A DNA stretch of 14,493 bases, taken from Actinomycetes bacterium (GTDB taxonomy: Bacteria > Actinomycetota > Acidimicrobiia > Acidimicrobiales > RAAP-2). The notes under the pieces are model-generated. The model was not told the DNA's origin, ran no database searches, and saw only the letters and a program-made list of their open reading frames with translations. The stretch spans positions 1 through 14,493 of the forward strand of contig JAKCEC010000015.1 of assembly GCA_021841725.1 (NCBI GenBank). The letters run 5' to 3'. Below, piece after piece: positions 6,893 through 14,257 of the stretch. Position 1 is the first letter of the stretch, and every line of letters begins with the position of its first letter. The position numbers and the translations under genes are program-made.

Positions 6893-6895
6893 CGT
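6890..6895 (+). promoter_or_regulatory. -10 box of the D,D-carboxypeptidase-like gene, leaderless arrangement
   Basis: TAACGT is followed by six bases and GTG at 6902. Its first three bases are the TAA stop codon of ftsK, so stop codon and promoter share sequence. TTGGAG at 6866-6871, with an 18-base spacer, is a plausible -35 inside the ftsK end. Confidence 0.6.
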
Positions 6896-6901
6896 CGTTA
6901 G

Positions 6902-8119
6902 GTGTTTCGTCGTTCGTCTACCCCCATCGCCCTGCGTGGCAGCCTGGCGCGCGTCTTCTCGATGACGCTGGGCGCGACGATGGCGGCGGGCATGATCTTC
7001 ATGATGCAGGTGCCGCTGCTGCACCAGGCGACCAGCTTTGAGCCCGTCGCGACCACTCTGGGCGTGGGGGCCACCACGGGCATCGCCTGGCCGAGTACCG
7101 GTAGCGCCGCGGTGGTCATACCGGCGCTGGGGGTCACGCGGTCTCTCAATGACGCGGTCCTGCCCATCGCGAGTCTGACCAAGATGATGACGGCGTACGT
7201 CACCCTGCAGAAGTATCCGTTGAGTCCCGGCCAGACCGGACCGTGCCTCACCGTCAACGCGCCCGACGTCGCCTACTACCGCACCATCGCCGCGCAGGGG
7301 CAGTCCAGCGCCGCCGTGGCGGTGGGCGAGCGGCTTTGTGAGGATCAGCTGCTCGCGGGGCTGCTGATCCATTCGGCGGGCAACTTCGCCACGATGCTGG
7401 CGAACCTGTCCTGGGGTGGCACCCAAGCGTTCGTGGCGCGGATGAACGACGACGCTCGCGCCCTGGGACTGACGCACACCCATTACGAGGACGTGTCGGG
7501 CATTGGCTCGGGGTCGGTGTCGACCGCGCTCGACCAGGGCGAGTTGGCGGCGACGATCATGGGGTACGCCGTCGTACGCGCCATCGTCATTCAACCCACC
7601 GTGACCCTCCCGGTGGCGGGCACCCTGGGCACCTACACGCCCTTCGTGGGTGTCGACAACGTGGTGGGTGTGAAGTCGGGGCGTACGGACGCCGCCGGCG
7701 GCTGCGACGTGATGGCGATGAGCTTCCGCTTCGATGGTCGAAGCGAGTTGGCCTACGCCGTGGTCCTCGGGGCTCGCGGCGGCGACCTCCTCGGGCCCGC
7801 CGGTAACGACGCCCTGGCCCTCGCGCAGTCGGTCGTCGAGTCCCAGCGCTCCGTCGAGATACCCGCCGGCACCGTCGTGGGCACCATTGGCTGGGACAAT
7901 CAGCGCGTCGACGTCGTGACCGAGACGCACGTGCGACTGGACTACTTGACGGCCCTGCACTCCGTCGCAGAACACGTGAGCGTCACGCCCGAATGGGGTC
8001 CGCTGTCGGGGCGTCAAGTCGTCGGGTGGCTCACCATCGACGCCGGTTCCCTCCTTCGCGTTCCCCTGATGGTCGCCCACCGGCTCACGCCGCTGACCTT
8101 GTTGCAGCGCGTAGCCTGA
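6902..8119 (+). CDS. Penicillin-binding D-alanyl-D-alanine carboxypeptidase-like protein (peptidase S11 type)
   Basis: Members of this family trim the terminal D-Ala from peptidoglycan stem peptides outside the membrane. The 405-residue protein has a basic N-terminus and a hydrophobic segment (about 14-40), either a signal peptide or an anchor. The nucleophile motif SLTK is at 91-94 and the third motif KSG (258-260, GVKSGRTDAAGGC) is intact in its common Ser form. The second motif, normally SxN as in LLxxSGN, reads S158-A159-G160-N161, so Gly occupies the expected Asn position with Asn one place later. Activity may therefore be altered. A further domain of about 100 residues follows (from about 300). 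Cys115, Cys146 and Cys265 might form disulfides. GTG 6902 is nine bases after the ftsK stop and six after a -10 box. A regulatory or non-hydrolytic role is possible. Confidence 0.85.
   Translation: MFRRSSTPIALRGSLARVFSMTLGATMAAGMIFMMQVPLLHQATSFEPVATTLGVGATTGIAWPSTGSAAVVIPALGVTRSLNDAVLPIASLTKMMTAYVTLQKYPLSPGQTGPCLTVNAPDVAYYRTIAAQGQSSAAVAVGERLCEDQLLAGLLIHSAGNFATMLANLSWGGTQAFVARMNDDARALGLTHTHYEDVSGIGSGSVSTALDQGELAATIMGYAVVRAIVIQPTVTLPVAGTLGTYTPFVGVDNVVGVKSGRTDAAGGCDVMAMSFRFDGRSELAYAVVLGARGGDLLGPAGNDALALAQSVVESQRSVEIPAGTVVGTIGWDNQRVDVVTETHVRLDYLTALHSVAEHVSVTPEWGPLSGRQVVGWLTIDAGSLLRVPLMVAHRLTPLTLLQRVA
8112..8117 (+). promoter_or_regulatory. -10 box of thrB, leaderless arrangement
   Basis: TAGCCT is followed by GAATCG and the ATG of thrB at 8124, again six bases. 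It overlaps the last codons of the preceding gene, whose TGA stop is at 8117-8119. No clear -35 hexamer is seen. Confidence 0.55.
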
Positions 8120-8123
8120 ATCG

Positions 8124-8972
8124 ATGCGCGCCCGCGTCCCCGCCAGTTCGGCCAATCTCGGACCGGGTTTCGACGCCCTCGCCGTGGCGCTGACGCGCTA
8201 CGTGGAGGTCACGGTCGAACCGGCGGAGGAGTTCGCCATATCGACCGAGGGCTGTGGGGCGGGCCTGTTCGACGACGAGCGGCACCTGGGTGCGCGCGTC
8301 GCCTCACGGATACTCGGGCACCATCGCTTCGCGATCCACGTCTCCTCGGAGATCCCCCTCTCCCGCGGTCTCGGGTCGTCGGCGGCGCTCGCCCTGGCCG
8401 CCGCCGCCGCGGCGGGGGCGCCTTCACCCCTCACCATCGCCACCGAGGTCGACGGTCACGCCGAGAACGCGGCGGCGTCGCTGCTGGGTGGACTCGTCGT
8501 GGCGAGCGTACTGGGTTCCGCGTCGATCACCGTGCGCTCCCTGGCCCTGGACCCCGCGTGGCGCTTCGTCGTCGTCGTCCCCGACGAGGAATTGGCCACC
8601 GCGGACGCCCGTCGCGTGCTGCCCCCCCAGGTACCCTTTCGCGACGCCGTGCACAACGTCGCGGCGGTGGCGCTCTTAATCGCGGGACTGGCCCGCCACG
8701 AGGATTTCTGCGAGGGCGCCATGGACGACGCGCTCCATCAGCCCTATCGCATGTCGTTACTCCCCTTCGCCCAGCCGCTCCTGGCGCTCCTGCGCGACGC
8801 CGGGGCGGCCGGGTCGTGTTGGTCGGGGGCGGGTTCGACGATGCTCGCGCTGTGCGACGATGCGTCGGCGGCGCAGGTAGCGCGCAGCGCCCGTGAGTTC
8901 CTGGTGACCCATTCGATAGCGGGCGACGTCTGGGAGCTGGACGCCGACCGCCGCGGCCTGCACCTCTCGTAG
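8124..8972 (+). CDS. thrB: Homoserine kinase (GHMP family)
   Basis: ThrB phosphorylates L-homoserine with ATP, the step before threonine synthase. The 282 residues show the family start VPASSANLGPGFDALAVAL (5-23) and the GHMP ATP-binding loop PLSRGLGSSAA (78-88). A C-terminal Ser/Gly/Ala-rich segment, GAAGSCWSGAGSTMLAL (about 228-244), matches the third GHMP motif. Length is slightly below the usual 290-310. Other GHMP kinases share the loop, but the N-terminal motif is characteristic of ThrB. Neither homoserine dehydrogenase nor threonine synthase lies in the window. The next gene, 4 bases downstream, resembles the homoserine/threonine exporter RhtA, a consistent pairing. ATG 8124 has a -10 box six bases upstream. 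Confidence 0.92.
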   Translation: MRARVPASSANLGPGFDALAVALTRYVEVTVEPAEEFAISTEGCGAGLFDDERHLGARVASRILGHHRFAIHVSSEIPLSRGLGSSAALALAAAAAAGAPSPLTIATEVDGHAENAAASLLGGLVVASVLGSASITVRSLALDPAWRFVVVVPDEELATADARRVLPPQVPFRDAVHNVAAVALLIAGLARHEDFCEGAMDDALHQPYRMSLLPFAQPLLALLRDAGAAGSCWSGAGSTMLALCDDASAAQVARSAREFLVTHSIAGDVWELDADRRGLHLS

Positions 8973-8976
8973 TCGC

Positions 8977-9845
8977 GTGGGTACGACGACACCGCGAGTG
9001 TCGCTCTCGGGGGCGGGCTTCATCATCCTGGGCGCGTCGTCGATCCAGTGGTCGGCGGCGCTTATTCAGCCGGCGTTCGCCCGACTGGGTCCCGCGGCCA
9101 CCAGTGGATGGCGCTTCTTCTTCGGTTCGCTGATCCTGCTGGTCGCGACGCGCCCGCGCCTCCGACGGTGGCGTCGAGAGCAGTGGCGCGCGGCCGTGAT
9201 CCTGGGGGTCACGGTGGCGTTCATGAACGTGTGCTTCTATCAAGCAATCTCGCGGATCCCACTCGGGAGTGCCGTGACCATCGAATTCTTGGGTCCGCTC
9301 AGTGTGGCGGCGTTCGGGCGGCGTTCGTGGCGTCACTACAGTTTCGCGGCGCTGGCCGCGCTCGGCGTCGTGCTGCTGTCGCACCCCGGTGGGGGCGTGA
9401 CGCTGCTCGGGGCGCTCTTCGCGCTCCTGAGTGGCGTGGGTTGGGGTGTCTACGTCTACGCCGCGGCCCGGGTCGGGGGGCGACCACCGGGTTCGGCGGA
9501 CTCGCGGTGTCGATGTCGGTCAGCGCACTGGTCACCCTGGCCTGGACGTGGTCGAGTGCCCCGCAATTGGTTCACCACCCCTTCCTGGGCGGACGACTCG
9601 TCCTCGTCGGGCTGATGTCGATCGTGCTGGGCTTCGCGGCGGAGCTCCAGGCCCTGCGGCGACTCAGCCCTCCCGCGGCCGGCGTGTTGATGAGTTTGGA
9701 CCCCGCAATCGCCTTCGTGGTGGGAGCCCTCGTCCTGCACGAGCGCGCGACATCGTGGGTCCTGCTCGGACTCGCGTGCGTCGTCGTCGCCGGGGCCGGT
9801 GTGACCGTGGACCGGACGACGCCCGAAGAAGTGGTCCCCCAGTGA
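8977..9845 (+). pseudogene. EamA/RhtA-type inner-membrane exporter, split by a frameshift
   Basis: Two overlapping frames together encode one 10-TM EamA-family transporter. The first, from GTG 8977, carries about 166 residues of family sequence (SIQWSAALIQPAF, FYQAISRIPLGSAVTIEFLGPL) and then degenerates to a stop at 9613-9615. The sequence resumes one frame over (GFGGLAVSMS through MSLDPAIAFVVGALVLHE) and ends with TGA at 9843-9845. The switch falls at a run of six G at 9475-9480. Seven G would restore a continuous protein of about 289 residues reading VGGATTGFGG, close to RhtA's length. RhtA exports homoserine and threonine, which suits the thrB neighbour, but the substrate here is inferred. 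Either a recent inactivating deletion, a slippage-prone switch, or a base-calling error explains it. The intact C-terminal half suggests the break is recent or artefactual. Confidence 0.85.
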
Positions 9846-9867
9846 CGCGAGAACGCCGCCACGGGGG
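9836..9867 (+). terminator. Weak hairpin at the end of the exporter gene
   Basis: CCCCC (9836-9840) can pair with GGGGG (9863-9867), and GTG (9842-9844) with CAC (9860-9862), with one bulged A and a 15-base loop. It spans the exporter stop codon and ends just before the miaB promoter. No T-run follows. It may slow readthrough into miaB, or be chance. Confidence 0.25.
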
Positions 9868-9875
9868 GTGAACAT

Positions 9876-9881
9876 TAGTCT
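9876..9881 (+). promoter_or_regulatory. -10 box of miaB, leaderless arrangement
   Basis: TAGTCT is followed by six bases (GGAGGG) and the GTG start at 9888. The GGAGG is only one base from the start codon, too near for a normal ribosome binding site, so leaderless initiation is favoured. This is probably the main promoter for the packed miaB-miaA-dapF-hflX-dapC run. Confidence 0.6.
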
Positions 9882-9887
9882 GGAGGG

Positions 9888-11282
9888 GTGGCCGCGCCCA
9901 AGACCTTCGCAATCCGGACCTTTGGCTGCCAGATGAACGAGCACGATTCCGAGCGTCTCGCCGGCCTCCTGGTCCACGAGGGCATGGTCGAGGCCACGGA
10001 GGCAACGTCGGCTGACGTCGTCATCTTCAATACCTGCACCATTCGCGAGAACGCCGACTTGAAGCTCTACAGCGCCCTGGGGCACTTGAAGGCCGAGAAG
10101 GAACGCCGTCCCCAGATGCAGATCGCGGTGGGGGGTTGCATGGCCCAGAAGGACCGCGGCGGGATCCTCGAACGGGCCGGTTGGGTGGACGTGGTCTTCG
10201 GCACACACAACCTGGCCCAGGCCCCCGCGCTCCTGCGGCGCGCGGCGATTGAGGGACCACTGGTGGAGGTGTGGGACGCACCCGACCCCGAAGCGGCCAC
10301 GGACATGGCGCCCGCCCTCTACGCCGTGCGCGAGCTCCCCTGGGCCGCGTGGATGACCATTCAGACGGGGTGTGACAATACCTGCGCCTACTGCATCGTG
10401 CCCGCGGTGCGCGGCGCCGAGATCAGTCGACCCCTGGACGACTTGGTCGCGGAGGGCGAGATGCTCGCGAAGTCGGGCGTGACCGAGATCACCGTGCTGG
10501 GGCAGAACGTCAATTCCTACGGGCGCGACCTCACGCGACGTCGACCGCTCTTCGCGGAGTTGTTGCGCGCCCTGGGCGCCATTGAGGGAATTGAGCGCAT
10601 CCGGTTCACCAGTCCGCACCCCAAGGACCTGCGACCCGAGACGATCGCCGCGATGGCCGAGACCGACGCGGTCTGCCCCCAGTTGCACCTGCCCCTGCAG
10701 TCCGGGTCGGACCGAGTGTTGCGGGCCATGCGCCGCGGCTACAGCAGCGAACGGTACCTCCGGCGACTGGCCGATGCGCGCGCGGGGATCACCGATCTGC
10801 ACGTCACGACCGACCTCATCGTCGGGTTCCCCGGCGAGACGGAGCGCGACTTCGACGAGACCCTGGCGGTCGTCGCGGCAGCGGATTTCGACGCGGCGTA
10901 CACCTTCATCTTCTCCCCGCGCGAGGGTACGCGTGCGGCGGACCTGGTCAATGATTTCGTGCCGGCCGAGGTCATCGCCGACCGATTCGCGCGCCTCAAG
11001 GAGGTGCTCGACCGATCGGCGCTGCGACACCACGCAGCACGCGAGGGCCTCGTCGAGGAGGTCTTGGTGGAAGGGGTCTCGCGTCGCAACGACCAGATGC
11101 TCTCGGGTCGCACCCGCCAGGGCAAGCTGATCCACTTCCCCGTGTCCGAGGTCTCGTTGCGCCCCGGCGCACTCGCGACGGTCAAGGTCACCCACGGAGC
11201 CCCCTACCACTTGCTCGGTGAGGTGGTATCGGTGGTGCGCGCGCCCCGTCACAAGGTGCGAGTGCCCCTCATGTCCTCGTGA
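9888..11282 (+). CDS. miaB: tRNA-2-methylthio-N6-isopentenyladenosine-37 synthase MiaB
   Basis: MiaB is a radical-SAM methylthiotransferase that adds the 2-methylthio group to i6A37 of tRNAs reading UNN codons. The 464 residues show the N-terminal domain that holds the second iron-sulfur cluster, with Cys14 (FGCQMN), Cys50 (NTCTIRE) and Cys84 (GGCMAQ). The radical-SAM triad Cys162-x3-Cys166-x2-Cys169 reads CDNTCAYC, and a C-terminal TRAM-like domain begins near 390. VLGQNVNSYG, LPLQSGSD and DLIVGFPGET are typical of the family. NTCTIREN and the Q-N-V-N-S-Y-G segment favour MiaB over MtaB or RimO. GTG 9888 follows a -10 box. Its end overlaps miaA by 4 bases (GTGA), so the two enzymes acting successively on A37 are translationally linked. 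Confidence 0.96.
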   Translation: MAAPKTFAIRTFGCQMNEHDSERLAGLLVHEGMVEATEATSADVVIFNTCTIRENADLKLYSALGHLKAEKERRPQMQIAVGGCMAQKDRGGILERAGWVDVVFGTHNLAQAPALLRRAAIEGPLVEVWDAPDPEAATDMAPALYAVRELPWAAWMTIQTGCDNTCAYCIVPAVRGAEISRPLDDLVAEGEMLAKSGVTEITVLGQNVNSYGRDLTRRRPLFAELLRALGAIEGIERIRFTSPHPKDLRPETIAAMAETDAVCPQLHLPLQSGSDRVLRAMRRGYSSERYLRRLADARAGITDLHVTTDLIVGFPGETERDFDETLAVVAAADFDAAYTFIFSPREGTRAADLVNDFVPAEVIADRFARLKEVLDRSALRHHAAREGLVEEVLVEGVSRRNDQMLSGRTRQGKLIHFPVSEVSLRPGALATVKVTHGAPYHLLGEVVSVVRAPRHKVRVPLMSS

Positions 11283-12208
11283 GGAACCACGGGGGGACGG
11301 CGGTGGCCCTCGTCGGCCCCACCGCCTCGGGTAAGTCCGCCCTCGCCCATCAACTGGCCCTCGAGAGCCACGGGACGGTCGAGATTCTGAGCGTGGACTC
11401 GATGACGGTCTATCGGGGTATGGACATCGGCACGGCGAAGGCGACTTCCGCCCAGCGCGCGCAGGTCTCCTATCATCTCCTCGACCTCATCGATCCGATC
11501 GAGGAATTCACCGTGGCTCAGTTCCAGCGTGAAGCGCGCGACGCCCGAGACCTCGTCTGGGCCCTGGGCGCGGCGGTGCTCTACGTCGGGGGCACGGGAC
11601 TCTACGGCCGTGCCGTGATCGACGACCTCGACATCCCCGGCCAGTTTCCCGACGTGCGCGCCGAACTCGAGCGGCGCGCGCAGGATCCGGCCGACCTCTA
11701 TCGTGAACTGCAAGAGCGAGATCCCGTGGCGGCGGCTCGAATGGAGCCCACCAACCAGCGTCGTATTGTGCGCGCCCTCGAGGTGACCCTCGGCAGCGGC
11801 CGGCCCTTCTCCACCTACGGAGCCGGCCTGCGCCACTACGGCCCCCCCCGCGTGGTGCAAATTGGGCTGAATTGTGACAGTGGTGTCTTAGATGTGCGAA
11901 TTGCTAGACGTTTCGAGAGTTGGATGGAACAAGGACTACTAGAGGAGGTCGCACTACTGCGGGAACGGGGAATGAGTCGCACGGCCCGTCAGGCCGTGGG
12001 ATATCGCGAACTCCTGCGACACCTGGAAGAGGGCGCGGAACTGGAGAGGTGCGTCGAGGACGCCATCACCCAGACGCGCCGACTCGCTCGTCGTCAGCGT
12101 TCGTGGTTTCAGCGCGATCCGCGCGTGGAGTGGTTCGATGACCCCTCCGCCGCGGCGGCGCGTCTCGGCGAAGTTCTGACCAGTCCCGACGGGTTCGTGC
12201 GAGACTAA
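11279..12208 (+). CDS. miaA: tRNA dimethylallyltransferase MiaA
   Basis: MiaA transfers the dimethylallyl group to N6 of tRNA A37, making the substrate of MiaB. The 309 residues carry the P-loop GPTASGKS (13-20), DSMTVYRGMDIGTAK (40-54, Asp40 being the likely catalytic acid; the position after DSM is usually Gln and is Thr here), GGTGLY (104-109), and EPTNQRRIVRALEV. A C-terminal RQ-rich segment (TRRLARRQRSWFQRD) contacts tRNA in the family. GTG 11279 overlaps the miaB stop as GTGA; a second GTG nearer the P-loop is possible. The stretch coding for about residues 193-222 has much lower GC and rarer codons than the rest, while the protein sequence there looks normal for the family. Confidence 0.95.
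   Translation: MRNHGGTAVALVGPTASGKSALAHQLALESHGTVEILSVDSMTVYRGMDIGTAKATSAQRAQVSYHLLDLIDPIEEFTVAQFQREARDARDLVWALGAAVLYVGGTGLYGRAVIDDLDIPGQFPDVRAELERRAQDPADLYRELQERDPVAAARMEPTNQRRIVRALEVTLGSGRPFSTYGAGLRHYGPPRVVQIGLNCDSGVLDVRIARRFESWMEQGLLEEVALLRERGMSRTARQAVGYRELLRHLEEGAELERCVEDAITQTRRLARRQRSWFQRDPRVEWFDDPSAAAARLGEVLTSPDGFVRD
11842..11945 (+). other. C8 run followed by a low-GC, rare-codon patch inside miaA
   Basis: A run of eight C (11842-11849) is followed by 11856-11945, where I count 41 G or C in 90 bases (46%), far below the surrounding DNA. The patch and the codons just after it use TTA, AGA, three CTA and several GAA/GGA/ATT codons that are uncommon elsewhere in the window. The reading frame is intact throughout. 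Confidence 0.75.
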
Positions 12209-12212
12209 CAAT

Positions 12213-12980
12213 ATGGCACTTCGATCGTTACAAAAGTGGCAGGGCGCGGGCAATGATTTCCTCGTCGACGTCGTCGAACAGGGCGCCGCGCCGTGGTGGA
12301 ACGCCCAGCGCGCCCGCGCCGCGTGTGACCGTCACTTGGGCGTGGGCGCCGACGGACTCCTGGTGGCGTCCATCGGATCGACAATTTCGATGGTGCTCTA
12401 CAACGCCGACGGCACGGTGGCGGAGATGTCGGGCAACGGTATCCGCTGTCTGGTGGCCGCGGTGCGACGCGCCACGGGTCGTTCGGACCGCGAGATGCGT
12501 GTGCACACCGCGGCGGGGGAGAGACTGGTGACCTTGGACTTGTGCGAGGACCGCGGCGTGGGGAGCGTTGACATGGGTCCGGTGACCCTCGGCGCGACGT
12601 TGCGCGGGGCCCTCGGGGTGGCCCACGTCGGGAATCCGCACGTCGTGGTGGTGGATAACCCCGATTGGAATGACGAGGATCGCGAGGAGATGGCCGCCAA
12701 GCTGGCCGCGGAGATGGGTGGTGCGAACGTGGAGTTCGTGGAGATCATCGACGAGGCCCACGTCGCCATTCGCGTGATCGAGCGCGGAGTGGGCTGGACC
12801 CTCGCGTGCGGGACCGGGTCGGTCGCGACCGCGGCGGTCTGCCACCAACGCGGATTTACCGGTAACGACGTCGTCGTCGACAACCCGGGCGGTTCATTGC
12901 GCGTCGTGTTAGGCGAGGGGGGCGCGCGACTCGAGGGACCCGTGCGGTTCGTCGCGAACGTGGAGTGGCTCGCCGGGTGA
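12213..12980 (+). CDS. dapF: Diaminopimelate epimerase, with Ser at the first catalytic cysteine position
   Basis: DapF converts LL- to meso-diaminopimelate by a two-base mechanism that normally uses two cysteines. The 255 residues show QGAGNDF (10-16), GVGADGLL (43-50), NADGTVAEMSGNGIRC (64-79), GNPH (140-143), ERG (190-192) and ACGTGS (198-203). The second cysteine is present as Cys199. The first, expected in the CGNG motif, is Ser73 (codon TCG at 12429-12431); reaching a Cys codon would need two base changes, so a single-base read error is unlikely. Trp195 replaces the Glu often found four residues before the second Cys. The fold and other substrate residues look intact, so it is probably functional but mechanistically variant. 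ATG 12213 is 4 bases after miaA with no Shine-Dalgarno visible. Confidence 0.93.
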   Translation: MALRSLQKWQGAGNDFLVDVVEQGAAPWWNAQRARAACDRHLGVGADGLLVASIGSTISMVLYNADGTVAEMSGNGIRCLVAAVRRATGRSDREMRVHTAAGERLVTLDLCEDRGVGSVDMGPVTLGATLRGALGVAHVGNPHVVVVDNPDWNDEDREEMAAKLAAEMGGANVEFVEIIDEAHVAIRVIERGVGWTLACGTGSVATAAVCHQRGFTGNDVVVDNPGGSLRVVLGEGGARLEGPVRFVANVEWLAG

Positions 12981-14257
12981 CCTATGTACCCACGACCCTC
13001 ATCGACCGCACGTTTCGCGAGAAGATTGTGCTGGTGGGGGTGCAATTCCCGGGAGTGAGTGCCGAGGAACTGGAGCACCAACTCGACGAATTGGCGCTAC
13101 TGGTGGACACCGCCGGGGCCGACGTCGTCGCCCGCGTGGTGCAGCGACGTGACGCGCCCGATCCGGCCACCTTTCTGGGGTCGGGAAAGGTCGCCGAATT
13201 GAGAGAGATCTGTCTGAGTGTCGATTCCGACACCGTGGTCTTCGAACAGAACCTCTCCCCGGCTCAGCAGCGCAACCTCGAACAGAAACTGGGTCGAACC
13301 GCCATCGACCGCACGGCGGTCATCTTGGACATCTTCGCGCAGAACGCCCGCACGCCCGAAGGCAAGGCGCAGGTCGAGTTGGCGCTCCTGCAATACCGCC
13401 TACCCCGCTTGCGCCGGGCGAGCGGATCGTTGTCGCAGCAGGCGGGTGGCATCGGCACACGCGGTCCCGGGGAGACCCAGCTCGAAGTCGACCGACGTCG
13501 ACTCGTCCACCGGATCCATCACATCCGTCAAGAACTCCAGCAGATCGATCGCACGAGGGAGGTGCAACGACAAGGTCGCGACCGGGGCCGGCACCGCGAG
13601 GTGACCCTGGTGGGTTACACCAACGCGGGCAAGTCGTCGATGCTCAACGCTCTGACCGCCGCGGACGTACCGGTGGAGAACCGATTGTTCGTCACCCTGG
13701 ATCCGCGTACGCGCCAGCGCCAGCTCCCGGGCGGTGAGACGATCCTCGTCACCGACACGGTGGGTTTCATCTCCAATTTGCCCCACGAGTTGGTGGAGGC
13801 CTTCATGAGCACGCTCAAGTCGGTGCAATTGGCCGATCTGCTGGTGCACGTGGTCGACGGGGCGAGTGACAACGCCGAGGAGCAGATCGCGGCCGTGCGC
13901 GACGTACTCGGTGAGATCGACGCGGGCAGCGTGCCGGAGCTGCTGGTCTTTAACAAGGCCGACGTCGCGGGGTCTCGGGCGCGGGACCTGGCCAAGGTCT
14001 ACGAAGGCAGCGTGTGGACGTCGGCGCTCACCGGCGAGAACCTCGAGGAACTCATCGGGACCATCGCCGACCGACTGCGCTCCGACGACCGCGTGGTGAC
14101 CCTGCGTCTGCCCCTGGACCGCGGCGACTTGGTGGCCGCCGCACATCGCGAGGGCGAGGTCCTCGACACCTCCGTGGACGCGCAGTACGTGAACGTGCGC
14201 GTCGTCCTCGACGACGTCGGACTCGCTCGATTCGCCGAGTGGCGGGTGATCAATTGA
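12977..14257 (+). CDS. hflX: GTPase HflX
   Basis: HflX is a ribosome-associated GTPase that can split stalled ribosomes, notably in heat stress. From GTG 12977 it has 426 residues. The N-terminal nucleotide-binding domain includes FLGSGKVAEL, and a central glycine-rich linker reads GGIGTRGPGETQLE. The G domain has GYTNAGKSS (213-221), DTVGF (260-264), NKAD (326-329) and SALTGEN. A C-terminal domain of about 60 residues follows. GTG 12977 overlaps the dapF stop as GTGA, like the miaB-miaA junction, with GGAG at 12962-12965; GTG 12965 would add four residues (VARR) and cannot be excluded. The order miaA-dapF-hflX is the same as in mycobacteria. Confidence 0.96.
   Translation: MTYVPTTLIDRTFREKIVLVGVQFPGVSAEELEHQLDELALLVDTAGADVVARVVQRRDAPDPATFLGSGKVAELREICLSVDSDTVVFEQNLSPAQQRNLEQKLGRTAIDRTAVILDIFAQNARTPEGKAQVELALLQYRLPRLRRASGSLSQQAGGIGTRGPGETQLEVDRRRLVHRIHHIRQELQQIDRTREVQRQGRDRGRHREVTLVGYTNAGKSSMLNALTAADVPVENRLFVTLDPRTRQRQLPGGETILVTDTVGFISNLPHELVEAFMSTLKSVQLADLLVHVVDGASDNAEEQIAAVRDVLGEIDAGSVPELLVFNKADVAGSRARDLAKVYEGSVWTSALTGENLEELIGTIADRLRSDDRVVTLRLPLDRGDLVAAAHREGEVLDTSVDAQYVNVRVVLDDVGLARFAEWRVIN

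Noticed and set aside
6761..8155. A 464-codon minus-strand frame opposite the end of ftsK and the carboxypeptidase-like gene
   Set aside because: Low-complexity His/Arg/Gly composition, no recognisable domain, and both plus-strand genes are well supported.
9456..11252. A 598-codon open frame on the minus strand opposite the exporter and miaB
   Set aside because: It is antisense to a clear MiaB with intact motifs. Its product is Arg/His/Gly-rich without family motifs, the usual mirror of GC-rich codons.
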